Positions 44,665 to 52,149 of a DNA stretch of 64,000 nucleotides are shown here, piece by piece. How positions within the stretch are numbered: the stretch's first letter is position 1; each line of letters starts with the position of its first letter. A program made the translations under genes and the position numbers. The notes beneath the pieces are model-generated. The model searched no databases and was not told the DNA's origin. It worked only from the letters and a program-made list of their open reading frames with translations. Source of the stretch: Pseudomonas sp. PSE14 (GTDB taxonomy: Bacteria > Pseudomonadota > Gammaproteobacteria > Pseudomonadales > Pseudomonadaceae); NCBI RefSeq assembly GCF_029203285.1, contig NZ_CP115669.1, positions 2,852,001 to 2,916,000 on the forward strand, in the 5' to 3' direction.

Positions 44665-45573
44665 ATGTTTGATCTGAACGACCTGTTCCTCTACGCCAAG
44701 GTGGTCGAGCACGGTGGCTTCGCACCCGCCGGGCGGATGCTGGGGCTGCCCAAGTCGCGCTTGAGCCGACGGGTTTCACGGCTGGAAGAGCGCCTGGGCG
44801 TACGCCTGATCCAGCGTTCGACCCGGCACTTCGCGGTCACTGAAATCGGCCAGGAGTATTACCAGCACTGCGTGGCGATGATGGAGCAGGCCCTCGCCGC
44901 CGAGGACACCATCGAACGCAGCCGGGCCGAGCCACGCGGCATGGTCCGGGTGGCCTGCACGACAGCGCTGCTGGATGCGCGAGTTGCCACTATGTTGGCG
45001 CGGTTCATGGCCGAATGCCCGGTAGTGGAATTGCTGGTGAAGAGTTTCAATCGCCGTGTCGATGTCATCAGCGAAGGCTTCGACCTGGTCCTGAGCGTCC
45101 GTCATCAGCCACTGGAAAGCAGCGAACTGATCATGCGCAAGCTGGCACAGTGCCAATACCGCCTGGTGGCGGCACCCAGCGTGCTTTCCAGCGCGGGCCC
45201 GGCGCTGGGGCCGGCGGATCTGGTCGAGCTGCCCAGTCTCTGCTGGGGGCCGAATGTCCAGGATTATGTCTGGGAACTGGACGGGCCGAACGGCGCCTCG
45301 GCGTCCATCCACCTGCGTCCACGCATCGTGTCCGACGACGTGTCCGTGCTGCGCGAAGGTGCGCTGGCGGGGGTAGGGGTGGTGCTGCTTCCGGAGGAGG
45401 TGGTGCGCGGGGACCTGGCCAGCGGCAGGCTGGTCAATGTACTGGACGACTGGGCGCCGAAAATGGGCGACGTGGTCGCGATCTTCCCCTCCCGGCGAGG
45501 CCTCATGCCCGCGGTGCGCAAGCTGATCGACTTTCTTGCCGAGGCATTTGAAGAGGAGCCGGTGGCTTCCTGA
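44665..45573 (+). CDS. LysR-family transcriptional regulator, copy 2
   Basis: 302 aa from ATG 44665 (GTG 44659 is an alternative). HTH in MFDLNDLFLYAKVVEHGGFAPAGRMLGLPKSRLSRRVSRLEERLGVRLIQR, close to copy 1 at 35226-36131, and effector domain with MVRVACTTALLDARVATML, LVAAPSVLSSAG, VLPEEVVRGDL-type end. It is the last gene of the rightward pirin/ycaC/porin group and probably controls it. Confidence 0.88.
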   Translation: MFDLNDLFLYAKVVEHGGFAPAGRMLGLPKSRLSRRVSRLEERLGVRLIQRSTRHFAVTEIGQEYYQHCVAMMEQALAAEDTIERSRAEPRGMVRVACTTALLDARVATMLARFMAECPVVELLVKSFNRRVDVISEGFDLVLSVRHQPLESSELIMRKLAQCQYRLVAAPSVLSSAGPALGPADLVELPSLCWGPNVQDYVWELDGPNGASASIHLRPRIVSDDVSVLREGALAGVGVVLLPEEVVRGDLASGRLVNVLDDWAPKMGDVVAIFPSRRGLMPAVRKLIDFLAEAFEEEPVAS

Positions 45574-45596
45574 ACAACCTGCTGGTTTCATTCAGG

Positions 45597-46568
45597 CTAT
45601 TCAGGCGCCGTAGCCGCCTCTGCACGCAGAGCGGCTTGCTGAAGCTGCTCTTCCAGCGCGGCAATCCTGATGGCCTGTTCTCTTGCCTGTTGTTGTGACA
45701 GGCGAAGCTCATCGGTCAGTTCCTGGTTTCGCTCCTCGATCTCGATGCGCTGCCCGTCGAGCCGAGCCTTGTCCTGCCGGAGCACTTCGGAGGCCAGCGT
45801 TTCCCGCATGAGTTGCTGGTGCTTGGCGTCCTGCTCACTGCGCAACAACCGCGCCTCGGTAAGCAGCCGCTCGTTGTCGCGATTGAGCTGGGTCAGCTGG
45901 TCCTGGCGCACGATCATCGACTGCTGCAGTTGCCGGAGCTCGACACCGAGCTGCTGGACCTGCGCTTCGTGCTGTCGCTGTTCCTGCTCCCGCTGCTCCT
46001 TGGCTGCCTGGCGGAAGTGATCCAGCGCCAGACGGGCATGATTGTGTTTCTCCTCGAGCGAAAGAATCTGCGCATCCCGCTCCCGCAGGCGGGTCTCCAG
46101 GTCGCTGCCCAACTGGCGAAGCCGGGCGTTGGCCAGGTCAGCCTGGTGCTTCTGTTCCTGAGCGGCCTGGAGCTGGCTGCGAGCGTCCTGCAGCTGGGCC
46201 TCCATGGCTTGCACGGAGTCCTTCAACAGGTCGATCTGCGCCTGGGCGTTGCGCACCTGCTGCTGGTAGTCCAGGCGTTCGCGGGAGAGGGCAGCCCGGT
46301 CTTCCGCGACGGACTGCCGAGCCTCCTGCTGCAACTGGCCGGCCAGTTGCGTCACCAGTTCGGTCAGGTTGTCGCTGAGCGAACGAGGCTGCCCGCTACG
46401 AGGCGCAGTTTCCGCTTCGATTTCCTTCAGATAACGATGGATCGTGGACTTCGACCCCGTGTTGCCCAGCTCGACGCGCAAGGCATCGATGCTCGGATTT
46501 TCTCCGCGCGCCAGTATGGCTGAGCGTGCCCTCTGTACCAGAGCCTTGGTGATTCCGCCGCGCGCCAT
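45597..46568 (-). CDS. KfrA-like DNA-binding protein with long coiled coil
   Basis: 323 aa from ATG 46568 (GGAG just upstream; ATG 46628 is unlikely). N-terminal HTH of the KfrA/plasmid-replication-region type (ITKALVQRARSAILARGENPSIDALRVELGNTGSKSTIHRYLKEIEAE), then about 230 residues of almost pure heptad-like helix, rich in Gln, Arg, Glu and Leu. KfrA of plasmid RK2 is an autoregulator and nucleoid-like protein that supports plasmid stability. It is divergent from a tyrosine recombinase gene, and the pair stands about 1.3 kb from dif. Role at the terminus is inferred. Confidence 0.88.
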   Translation of the reverse strand: MARGGITKALVQRARSAILARGENPSIDALRVELGNTGSKSTIHRYLKEIEAETAPRSGQPRSLSDNLTELVTQLAGQLQQEARQSVAEDRAALSRERLDYQQQVRNAQAQIDLLKDSVQAMEAQLQDARSQLQAAQEQKHQADLANARLRQLGSDLETRLRERDAQILSLEEKHNHARLALDHFRQAAKEQREQEQRQHEAQVQQLGVELRQLQQSMIVRQDQLTQLNRDNERLLTEARLLRSEQDAKHQQLMRETLASEVLRQDKARLDGQRIEIEERNQELTDELRLSQQQAREQAIRIAALEEQLQQAALRAEAATAPE

Positions 46569-46602
46569 GGGGTCTCCGACGATTTCGTAATGTGGTACGT
46601 AA

Positions 46603-46616
46603 TATGTAAATACATA
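46603..46616. promoter_or_regulatory. Candidate KfrA operator palindrome
   Basis: TATGTA and TACATA arms with a 2-base AA spacer, in an AT-rich stretch between the divergent kfrA-like and recombinase genes. Position and symmetry suit an autoregulatory operator. Confidence 0.45.
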
Positions 46617-46748
46617 GCATTTTATCAAGAATATTCAATATTTGTGCTGAGTAAACTGAGCCTGGATAATCGCGAATTATCACGTGTGATGGCCGAAGCG
46701 AGCGTCAATGGCGCCAAGGATCGGTACAGATAAAGGAGGAGGGCGGTG

Positions 46749-47675
46749 ATGCCCCAGGGGTTGGAGCGGTATATAGAAGCGGCCACGCGCAGCAATACGC
46801 GGCGAAGCTACCAGGCCGCCATCGAGCACTTCGAAGTCAGTTGGGGAGGCTTCCTGCCGACGACCAGCGACACCATTGCCCGCTACCTGGCCGACCATGC
46901 CGGGGTGCTCAGCGCCAACACGCTCAAGGCCCGGCTGGCGGCGCTGGCACAATGGCATGTCAGCCAGGGCTTTCCCGATCCCACCAAAGCACCGATCGTG
47001 CGCAAGGTACTGAAGGGAATCCGCGTGCTACATCCAAGGCCGGAGAAGCAGGCTCAACCGTTGCAGCTGCAGGAACTGGAGCTGTGCGTTCAGTACCTGG
47101 AGCAATCCGCCTTGTCAGCTCACCAGGCGGGCGATGCGCCACGGCGCCGGCGCTGCCTGCGTGACCGGGCACTGATTCTCATGGGCTTCTGGCGGGCGTT
47201 CCGCAGCGAAGAGCTTTGCCGGTTGCAGATCGAACACATCGAGGTCACGCCAGGAAAAGGTATGACGATCTATCTGCCGTGGAGCAAGACCGATCGGGAA
47301 AACCTCGGCCAGACCTTTCATACGCCGGCATTGGCCCGTTTGTGCCCGGTACAGGCTTACCAGGACTGGATAGCCGAGCTTGGTGAACAGCAAGGGCCGG
47401 TTTTCCGAAGCATTGATCGCTGGGGACACGCGAGCGAAGGTCCGCTGCATCCAAACAGCGTCATTCCGATCCTGCGCGCAGCATTACGTGAATGCGGCAT
47501 TCCTGCAGAACGTTACAGCAGTCATTCACTAAGGCGTGGTTTCGCGACCTGGGCAACTCGCAGCGGTTGGGATCAGAAGACGCTGATGAGTTACGTGGGC
47601 TGGCGAGATCCGAAATCGGCGCTGCGCTATGTTGATCCAGCAGGTTCGTTGCCAGGCCAGTTCGCAATAACCTGA
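46749..47675 (+). CDS. Tyrosine site-specific recombinase
   Basis: 308 aa from ATG 46749, with a strong AAAGGAGGAGG upstream. N-terminal SAM-like DNA-binding domain (residues about 8-85) and a catalytic domain with Arg in GFWRAFRSEELCRL, Lys in PWSKTDRE, SHSLRRGFATW (His and Arg), GWRDPKSALRYVD with Trp in the His/Trp site and nucleophile Tyr. All expected residues appear present. It is much shorter than phage integrases with arm-binding domains. It is divergent from the kfrA-like gene and ends about 200 bases before dif. Possibly a second recombinase working near dif; XerC and XerD are expected elsewhere. Confidence 0.9.
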   Translation: MPQGLERYIEAATRSNTRRSYQAAIEHFEVSWGGFLPTTSDTIARYLADHAGVLSANTLKARLAALAQWHVSQGFPDPTKAPIVRKVLKGIRVLHPRPEKQAQPLQLQELELCVQYLEQSALSAHQAGDAPRRRRCLRDRALILMGFWRAFRSEELCRLQIEHIEVTPGKGMTIYLPWSKTDRENLGQTFHTPALARLCPVQAYQDWIAELGEQQGPVFRSIDRWGHASEGPLHPNSVIPILRAALRECGIPAERYSSHSLRRGFATWATRSGWDQKTLMSYVGWRDPKSALRYVDPAGSLPGQFAIT

Positions 47676-47877
47676 GCCGAATGCAAATAGCGTCGGGCGT
47701 TGCGGGTGACATAACGGAAGTCGGCGGCGATTGAAGTGAATCGGGTACCAGGTTTAATCCGGGGCAAGCTCGGCAGTCGATAAGGCGGCCTGCAAGTTAA
47801 GGAACGAGATCCAGTGGAATGGGCCAGGTTCCTGGCGTGAAATCCATAGGGGGAAGCCTCGCATCGGCCAATCCTTA

Positions 47878-47905
47878 GATTCGCATAATGTATATTATGT
47901 TAAAT
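47878..47905 (+). other. dif: dif site (chromosome dimer resolution)
   Basis: 28 bases: left XerC arm GATTCGCATAA, centre TGTATA, and right XerD arm TTATGTTAAAT. The pattern is the known gammaproteobacterial dif consensus, with the Pseudomonas-type start GATTCG. XerC and XerD act there on dimers at cell division. This places the window at the replication terminus. Its location beside a recombinase gene and a truncated gene supports past Xer-mediated events. Confidence 0.9.
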
Positions 47906-48041
47906 TGCATATTGCGTAATCGGCGCGTGGACCGATCCAGGTAATGCACTCACCTTCGGTGATGATCGTGGCGTCCTCGATGATCGAGTGCGTCCGTCCT
48001 TCATGTTTGCTACGTGGACGGTGCTGCCAGAGGTGTTTCAT
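47895..48041 (-). pseudogene. hutI: Truncated 5' fragment of imidazolonepropionase (hutI)
   Basis: ATG 48041 with GGGAAG upstream starts a 48-residue frame: MKHLWQH, then SIIEDATIITEGECITWIGPRAD. This is the N terminus of HutI (usual form MxxLWQH...DGRYSxIEDAAIVT...IxWIGPRAEL). After IGPRAD homology stops and the frame runs into the right arm of dif, ending with TAA inside it. About 350 residues are missing and no histidine degradation genes are near. The frame continues upstream of the ATG into non-family sequence. It looks like a relic left by a rearrangement at dif. Confidence 0.75.
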
Positions 48042-48153
48042 TGCAGTCTTCCCGACGCAGTTAAACGCCGCCGGGTTTGCCAGCAGCTCCGTTATGTGGC
48101 GTGAGCGCTGTCGCGCAGCACAAAGCTCATACTCTCTCTTGACGCCCCAGCCA

Positions 48154-48182
48154 CCCGGATGGAGATCAGTTCTCCGTCCGGG
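48154..48182 (-). terminator. Hairpin after the small secreted-protein gene
   Basis: CCCGGA..GGAGA pairs with TCTCC..TCCGGG across a short loop, ending 14 bases past the stop of the 97-aa gene. No T-run is seen, so it may be a weak terminator. Confidence 0.5.
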
Positions 48183-48196
48183 CCCCTCCAATCAGA

Positions 48197-48490
48197 TCAG
48201 GCAACGCTGGAGTCCTGTTGCCCCACCAGATGCTTGCCCAGCGGAGTCTTGCCGAAACCATCTGCGGCCAAAGTCTGCTGTGCCGGCTCTTCCGGGCTCA
48301 GGTGCGTGCCCAGAGGCGTTCTGCTGAAGCCATCTTCTGCAAGTTGCGGTGCTCCACTCTTGCCAGCCATGGGCGCCAGCTGGAAGCAGACGTTGCCGTC
48401 CGCGCAACTTTTCTCGGCAGCGTTCACGTGTATGGCAACACCGGACAGGACGAAGGCGATGGCGGTCAGGCAGGTTTTCAGGTTGTTCAT
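48197..48490 (-). CDS. Small secreted protein with two DGFxxTPLGxHL repeats
   Basis: 97 aa. Signal peptide MNNLKTCLTAIAFVLSGVAIHVNA, cleavage before AEKSC. Mature part has two Cys (KSCADGNVCFQL) and a repeat: QLAEDGFSRTPLGTHLSPEE and, 23 residues later, TLAADGFGKTPLGKHL. Ribosome site GAGGA at 8 bases. No known family recognised. The duplicated acidic/glycine motif suggests a binding or self-associating segment. It lies in the orphan-gene zone beside dif. Confidence 0.75.
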   Translation of the reverse strand: MNNLKTCLTAIAFVLSGVAIHVNAAEKSCADGNVCFQLAPMAGKSGAPQLAEDGFSRTPLGTHLSPEEPAQQTLAADGFGKTPLGKHLVGQQDSSVA

Positions 48491-48835
48491 GGCATTGATC
48501 CTCGAGCATGGAAGGGAAATCAGGACAGGATCGAAGGCAGCCGGGAGCTGTGCTCCGTGGCGTACGCCGATCTCCTGATGGGGCCCATTGAATGCCGTCG
48601 AGGTATCTCTAGAGTGTCGAAAAGAAGTGCCGCCATGTGCTCAGGTGTCAGAGCAACCTAACGACACAATGGAATACAAAGCCTTGTCCCGGATGTACTC
48701 GCGCCATGCGCAACGGTCTCGGCTACGCTGCCTACTCCTGCATGTGGACGTAGATGGCTCGGGCTGTACGTCCCCTTTTCATTGGGGATTCAACCGGTGA
48801 ACGCAACACCTTTCGCCCCGAACTGACCAGTCAAT
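48491..48835. other. Intergenic region
   Basis: 345 bases between two leftward genes. It contains the promoter of the small secreted-protein gene in its left part. A 70-codon rightward frame at 48588-48800 has no family support and is not taken as a gene. Confidence 0.5.
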
Positions 48836-49567
48836 TCATGTGTACCGAAGGTTGGTGATATCGATGGAAACCAACAATTGTTCTTCGATCGCCTGGCCGC
48901 GCTCATCTCGTCGATAGGCGCGCCGTTTGCCAGGAATGCGCAGCCCATCGGCTTCTATATAATCGTGAACATACTGGGCAGCAGGCAGCGTTCCGCTGAT
49001 GTCGACGGAATAGTCGTGCCGCCGCAACAGGAAGTCCTCGCCGAAATAGAAGTCCTGCGTCGAGGAGTGCGTAGCCACGTTCTCCGGGAAATACACCCTT
49101 AACCGACGCCAGTGTTGGCCACCCTCCTCCCATGGAGAAAGCTCTTCCACCTTGACACCTGGAAGGGTGAACAGGAATGGCATGGTGAGATAGGACCAGA
49201 GCGCATAGCCGTTGAAATACGCTCGATGAAGCGGGTCCCACGGCGTCGTTTCGCCGTGCCCGAGGAATGACTCCCGGGGGTTCCACCGTTCCGCCACTAC
49301 GTCACCATTGGTGTTCTCGATGGCGATGCGATTGGGCGTGTAAGCCGTACGTTGATTCGGTGCCCCGAATGGCATGACCGAGGCTCGCTGCTCATGCAGC
49401 CAGACAGCCATCTCCCTCGCGGTGCTGTCCTGGGTCAGCCCCTTCATACCCCACAACGAGCCGCCAGTCACAATGCTGGCGCGTACTGTACTGAGCTCAT
49501 TCCAGCGATCCAGCCCGCCGTGGGCGGATACCACGCGATCCAGCAGATCGCAGTTTTCATCGTTCAT
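48836..49567 (-). CDS. Hypothetical protein, 243 aa
   Basis: Starts MNDENCDLLDRVVSAHGGLDRWNELSTV, a pattern seen at the start of outer-membrane lipoprotein carrier-like or LolA-like beta proteins (AHGGxxxW). Mid-section repeats of aromatic beta strands (FLFTLPGVKVEELSPWEEG, WRRLRVYFPENV, QDFYFGEDFLLRRHDYSV, YVHDYIEADGLRIPGKRRAYRRD) suggest a beta-rich fold. No signal peptide. Function unknown. Confidence 0.75.
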   Translation of the reverse strand: MNDENCDLLDRVVSAHGGLDRWNELSTVRASIVTGGSLWGMKGLTQDSTAREMAVWLHEQRASVMPFGAPNQRTAYTPNRIAIENTNGDVVAERWNPRESFLGHGETTPWDPLHRAYFNGYALWSYLTMPFLFTLPGVKVEELSPWEEGGQHWRRLRVYFPENVATHSSTQDFYFGEDFLLRRHDYSVDISGTLPAAQYVHDYIEADGLRIPGKRRAYRRDERGQAIEEQLLVSIDITNLRYT

Positions 49568-49903
49568 CGAGGCAGCCCTCTAGGATTTGGGTCGAACCAA
49601 TCCGGCGTCACCTACGATGCTGTTCAGCAGAGTGTGACTCTCCAGGTTGGGTGGAACTGGAGAGCAGAATGCAGCGCCTTGGCAATATCTTAAATGACGT
49701 ATAGGGGCGTGATTCAGGACATTTCAGGATCGAACATGCACCGTACGGCGATCTGCTGATGGACGAATTAGCGTATACGTGTGGTCGCCGGAGTTGAATG
49801 CTGCGGGCAATTCGTACGCCGGGATGGCGGCGCTTGAGCTGCTGAGTTCGCGGATCAGGTGGTCGGTGTTCTGATCAACGGACTTCCTTGCTCTGCTCTC
49901 GTC
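49568..49903. other. Intergenic region
   Basis: 336 bases with no supported gene, repeat or hairpin. It probably holds the promoter of the 243-aa hypothetical gene. Its base composition looks less GC-rich than flanking genes, in keeping with the acquired-looking zone. Confidence 0.4.
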
Positions 49904-50788
49904 TCACTCAAAAAGATGTTGTGCATGCATCGCCACGGCTTTCGCTGAAATCAGCTCGTTGCGCTCACTGGTCCAGGCTCTCTGATAAAGTTCGCGGACA
50001 ACATCCAGCCAGTGCGCGCTACCGTCCCCGTCGGTCCCCACAAAGATGGCCCCACCATGGGCACGATATTCATCACGGGTGGTCGATGCGACTCGAGCGA
50101 ACTGCATCGCACGGGTTACCAGTGATCCGTGATCCACGGATGGACAGGTTCCGTTGATCGCAGCGGGAGCCTCGACGAACTGGGCGGAATGCACCGTCAC
50201 ACCGTCCCTGAACAGGAGGCACAGCATTTGATTGCCATGCCCGCCTGCGGATTTGGCGGGCTCCGGTATGAATCCCGAGACGGGAAAGACGCCGGTCGAG
50301 GCCATGATGATGGTTTCGGCCACGGCGTTGACACAAGCGCGCATGTTGCTCGCTCCTGCGTCTTTACAGGCCGTCACCGTCCACCGGGATAGCTGATAGA
50401 TCGAGGGGTTGAGCATGTAGGTCTTAACGCGCACCCCAGTGTCGTAGTAATCGCAGCGTTGTACGGGAAAACCTTCCCAGCGAGGAAAGTCGATGACGGC
50501 AGCATCACAGCGACGAGGCTTGCCGCCTATCCTTGTGCTGAAGATCTTGCGCGCCTCCTCCAGCCCCACCCTATCCCCAGCGCTATTGGTGATAGCGGTT
50601 GAGGGGGGTATCGGTACGGTACTCGCTGACGCTGGATGAAGGTCGTTCGGTGGGGAGACTTCGTCCGCTGGTGCCGGATTCTCAACCGGGCTGGGCTGGT
50701 CAGGCTTCCGATCGTCGCGATTCCACTCACTGGCCACGGCAGGTGCGGTGAACAGGCTGACGCTGAGCAACAGCAGTAGCGCTTTCAT
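49904..50788 (-). CDS. Hypothetical secreted protein, 294 aa
   Basis: Strong ribosome site AAGGAGG. Signal peptide MKALLLLLSVSLFTAPAVAS, then a Pro/Asp/Ser-rich linker (about residues 22-65) and a globular domain with Cys pairs (RRCDAAVIDFPRWEGFPVQRCDYY, CKDAGASNMRACVNA, LCLLFRD, GTCPSVDHG), probably disulfide-bonded in the periplasm. No catalytic motif or family recognised. Confidence 0.75.
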   Translation of the reverse strand: MKALLLLLSVSLFTAPAVASEWNRDDRKPDQPSPVENPAPADEVSPPNDLHPASASTVPIPPSTAITNSAGDRVGLEEARKIFSTRIGGKPRRCDAAVIDFPRWEGFPVQRCDYYDTGVRVKTYMLNPSIYQLSRWTVTACKDAGASNMRACVNAVAETIIMASTGVFPVSGFIPEPAKSAGGHGNQMLCLLFRDGVTVHSAQFVEAPAAINGTCPSVDHGSLVTRAMQFARVASTTRDEYRAHGGAIFVGTDGDGSAHWLDVVRELYQRAWTSERNELISAKAVAMHAQHLFE

Positions 50789-51036
50789 CCCGACCTCCTT
50801 GCGGCAGCAAGCGCTCCATGCCGGAGCGTCGTCTGCAGCAATACCGCAACTCTAGTTTCATCCACATCGCGCTGTGGAATAACCGATCTGTGGTCGTACG
50901 AGTCGGCGGAGAGTCTCGTGCCCTACCCCTGCGTTTGGCGCCCTCCTCCTCAGCCTTCGAGATCACCGTGGCGAAAGCGTTTGCGCACTCTCGATCGCAA
51001 GGACGGCTCGAAATGCCGCCTCGGCCACGTCCTGGA

Positions 51037-51915
51037 TCACCCCGCTGCGACCTCTTTCAGCAACGCGGCGGCCGCCAGCTTGCCCAGGGCGTTGCCCGCG
51101 AGTGGGCTGTCGCCGGTGAGCAGTTTCCGGTCCTGGTAGGTTGCACCCGAGATGTCCTTGTTGATGATCTCAAGGCCCAGCGCCTTCAGTTCTTCCCCGA
51201 ATTTCCAGGTCAGATGGCCGGGCATGTAACCGATGTCTGGGGTCTTCGCGTCCAGATCATCGGGAAACGCGCAGATCTTGTAGCCGTTGTAGATGCAGGT
51301 GTCCCGGCTTTCACCGATGCCTGCTGCGAGCAGAGCTGCGGGGCCATGACAAAGAGAGATCACGAATTTGTCGTTGGCCGTAGCCCACTGAAGGACCTCT
51401 TTCACGTCTTCGCTCTTGGGCAGACCGATCAAGGCGCCGTGCCCGCCAGGAATGAACACACCGATATAGTCGGAGTCTTCGCCCAGCTTCTGCTCGATCA
51501 CATCGGCCAGCTTGAGTGGAGTCTTGAACTGATCGCGATATTTGGCGTACTGCCCTTTCACCTCGGCATCTTCGGAGGGCATGGCCCAGTACTCGAATTT
51601 GACCGGGTTTCCGGACAGGGTGGCGATATCGAAGGCAAACCCGGCCTTGTCCAGGTGGTACATGGGCAACAAGGTCTCTACGGGGTGGTTTCCCGTCGAA
51701 AACAGGGTGCCGTTGTCCGTCAGCAAATAGCGCTCATCGGCCCCGATCATCAGGACCTTCCAACGCCCGCCGCGATAGGGATTCGGATAGTCGGCGTCAC
51801 TGAGGTCGGATCTGGGGGACGTGAACTGGCTGAGCGAGTACGGCGAAGGGAAAAAAGCGTTGTCCTCGGCCAGGTCAGGGGTCGGGCGCTTGTCGTCAGT
51901 CGGTACGGTAGCCAT
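51037..51915 (-). CDS. hchA: Hsp31-type protein deglycase / glyoxalase III
   Basis: 292 aa, DJ-1/PfpI superfamily. Characteristic are the N-terminal part ([30 protein letters not shown]), [17 protein letters not shown] with conserved Glu, [15 protein letters not shown], the nucleophilic Cys in [15 protein letters not shown] and [14 protein letters not shown]. HchA converts methylglyoxal to lactate or repairs glycated proteins and acts as a holdase under stress. Monocistronic between hypotheticals and the alcohol-oxidation block. Confidence 0.93.
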   Translation of the reverse strand: MATVPTDDKRPTPDLAEDNAFFPSPYSLSQFTSPRSDLSDADYPNPYRGGRWKVLMIGADERYLLTDNGTLFSTGNHPVETLLPMYHLDKAGFAFDIATLSGNPVKFEYWAMPSEDAEVKGQYAKYRDQFKTPLKLADVIEQKLGEDSDYIGVFIPGGHGALIGLPKSEDVKEVLQWATANDKFVISLCHGPAALLAAGIGESRDTCIYNGYKICAFPDDLDAKTPDIGYMPGHLTWKFGEELKALGLEIINKDISGATYQDRKLLTGDSPLAGNALGKLAAAALLKEVAAG

Positions 51916-52149
51916 GGTTTTCTCCGTCGATCGGGTCGATTACTGGAGCAATGCTAGGGAGGCGTAACACCGCCAGACAATGAGGGATTTCCCTCAACGG
52001 TCCATGCGGAGCACGCGAGCCTTACGTTGACCTGAGCTGCGCTGGGTGAGTCTAGTCGAGCAGACGTTGCGTCATCCGTCCCCTGACTGACGGGAACTTC
52101 AGCCCTGGGCCGCCCCGATACCAGACGGCAGGTGCTGTGCGCCCTCCCC

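Noticed and set aside
47895-48191. 98-codon frame as an intact gene
   Set aside because: Only the last 48 codons resemble HutI and the protein lacks most of the enzyme; treated as a pseudogene fragment.
48588-48800. 70-codon rightward frame near the orphan zone
   Set aside because: No ribosome site of note, odd composition and no homology recognised.
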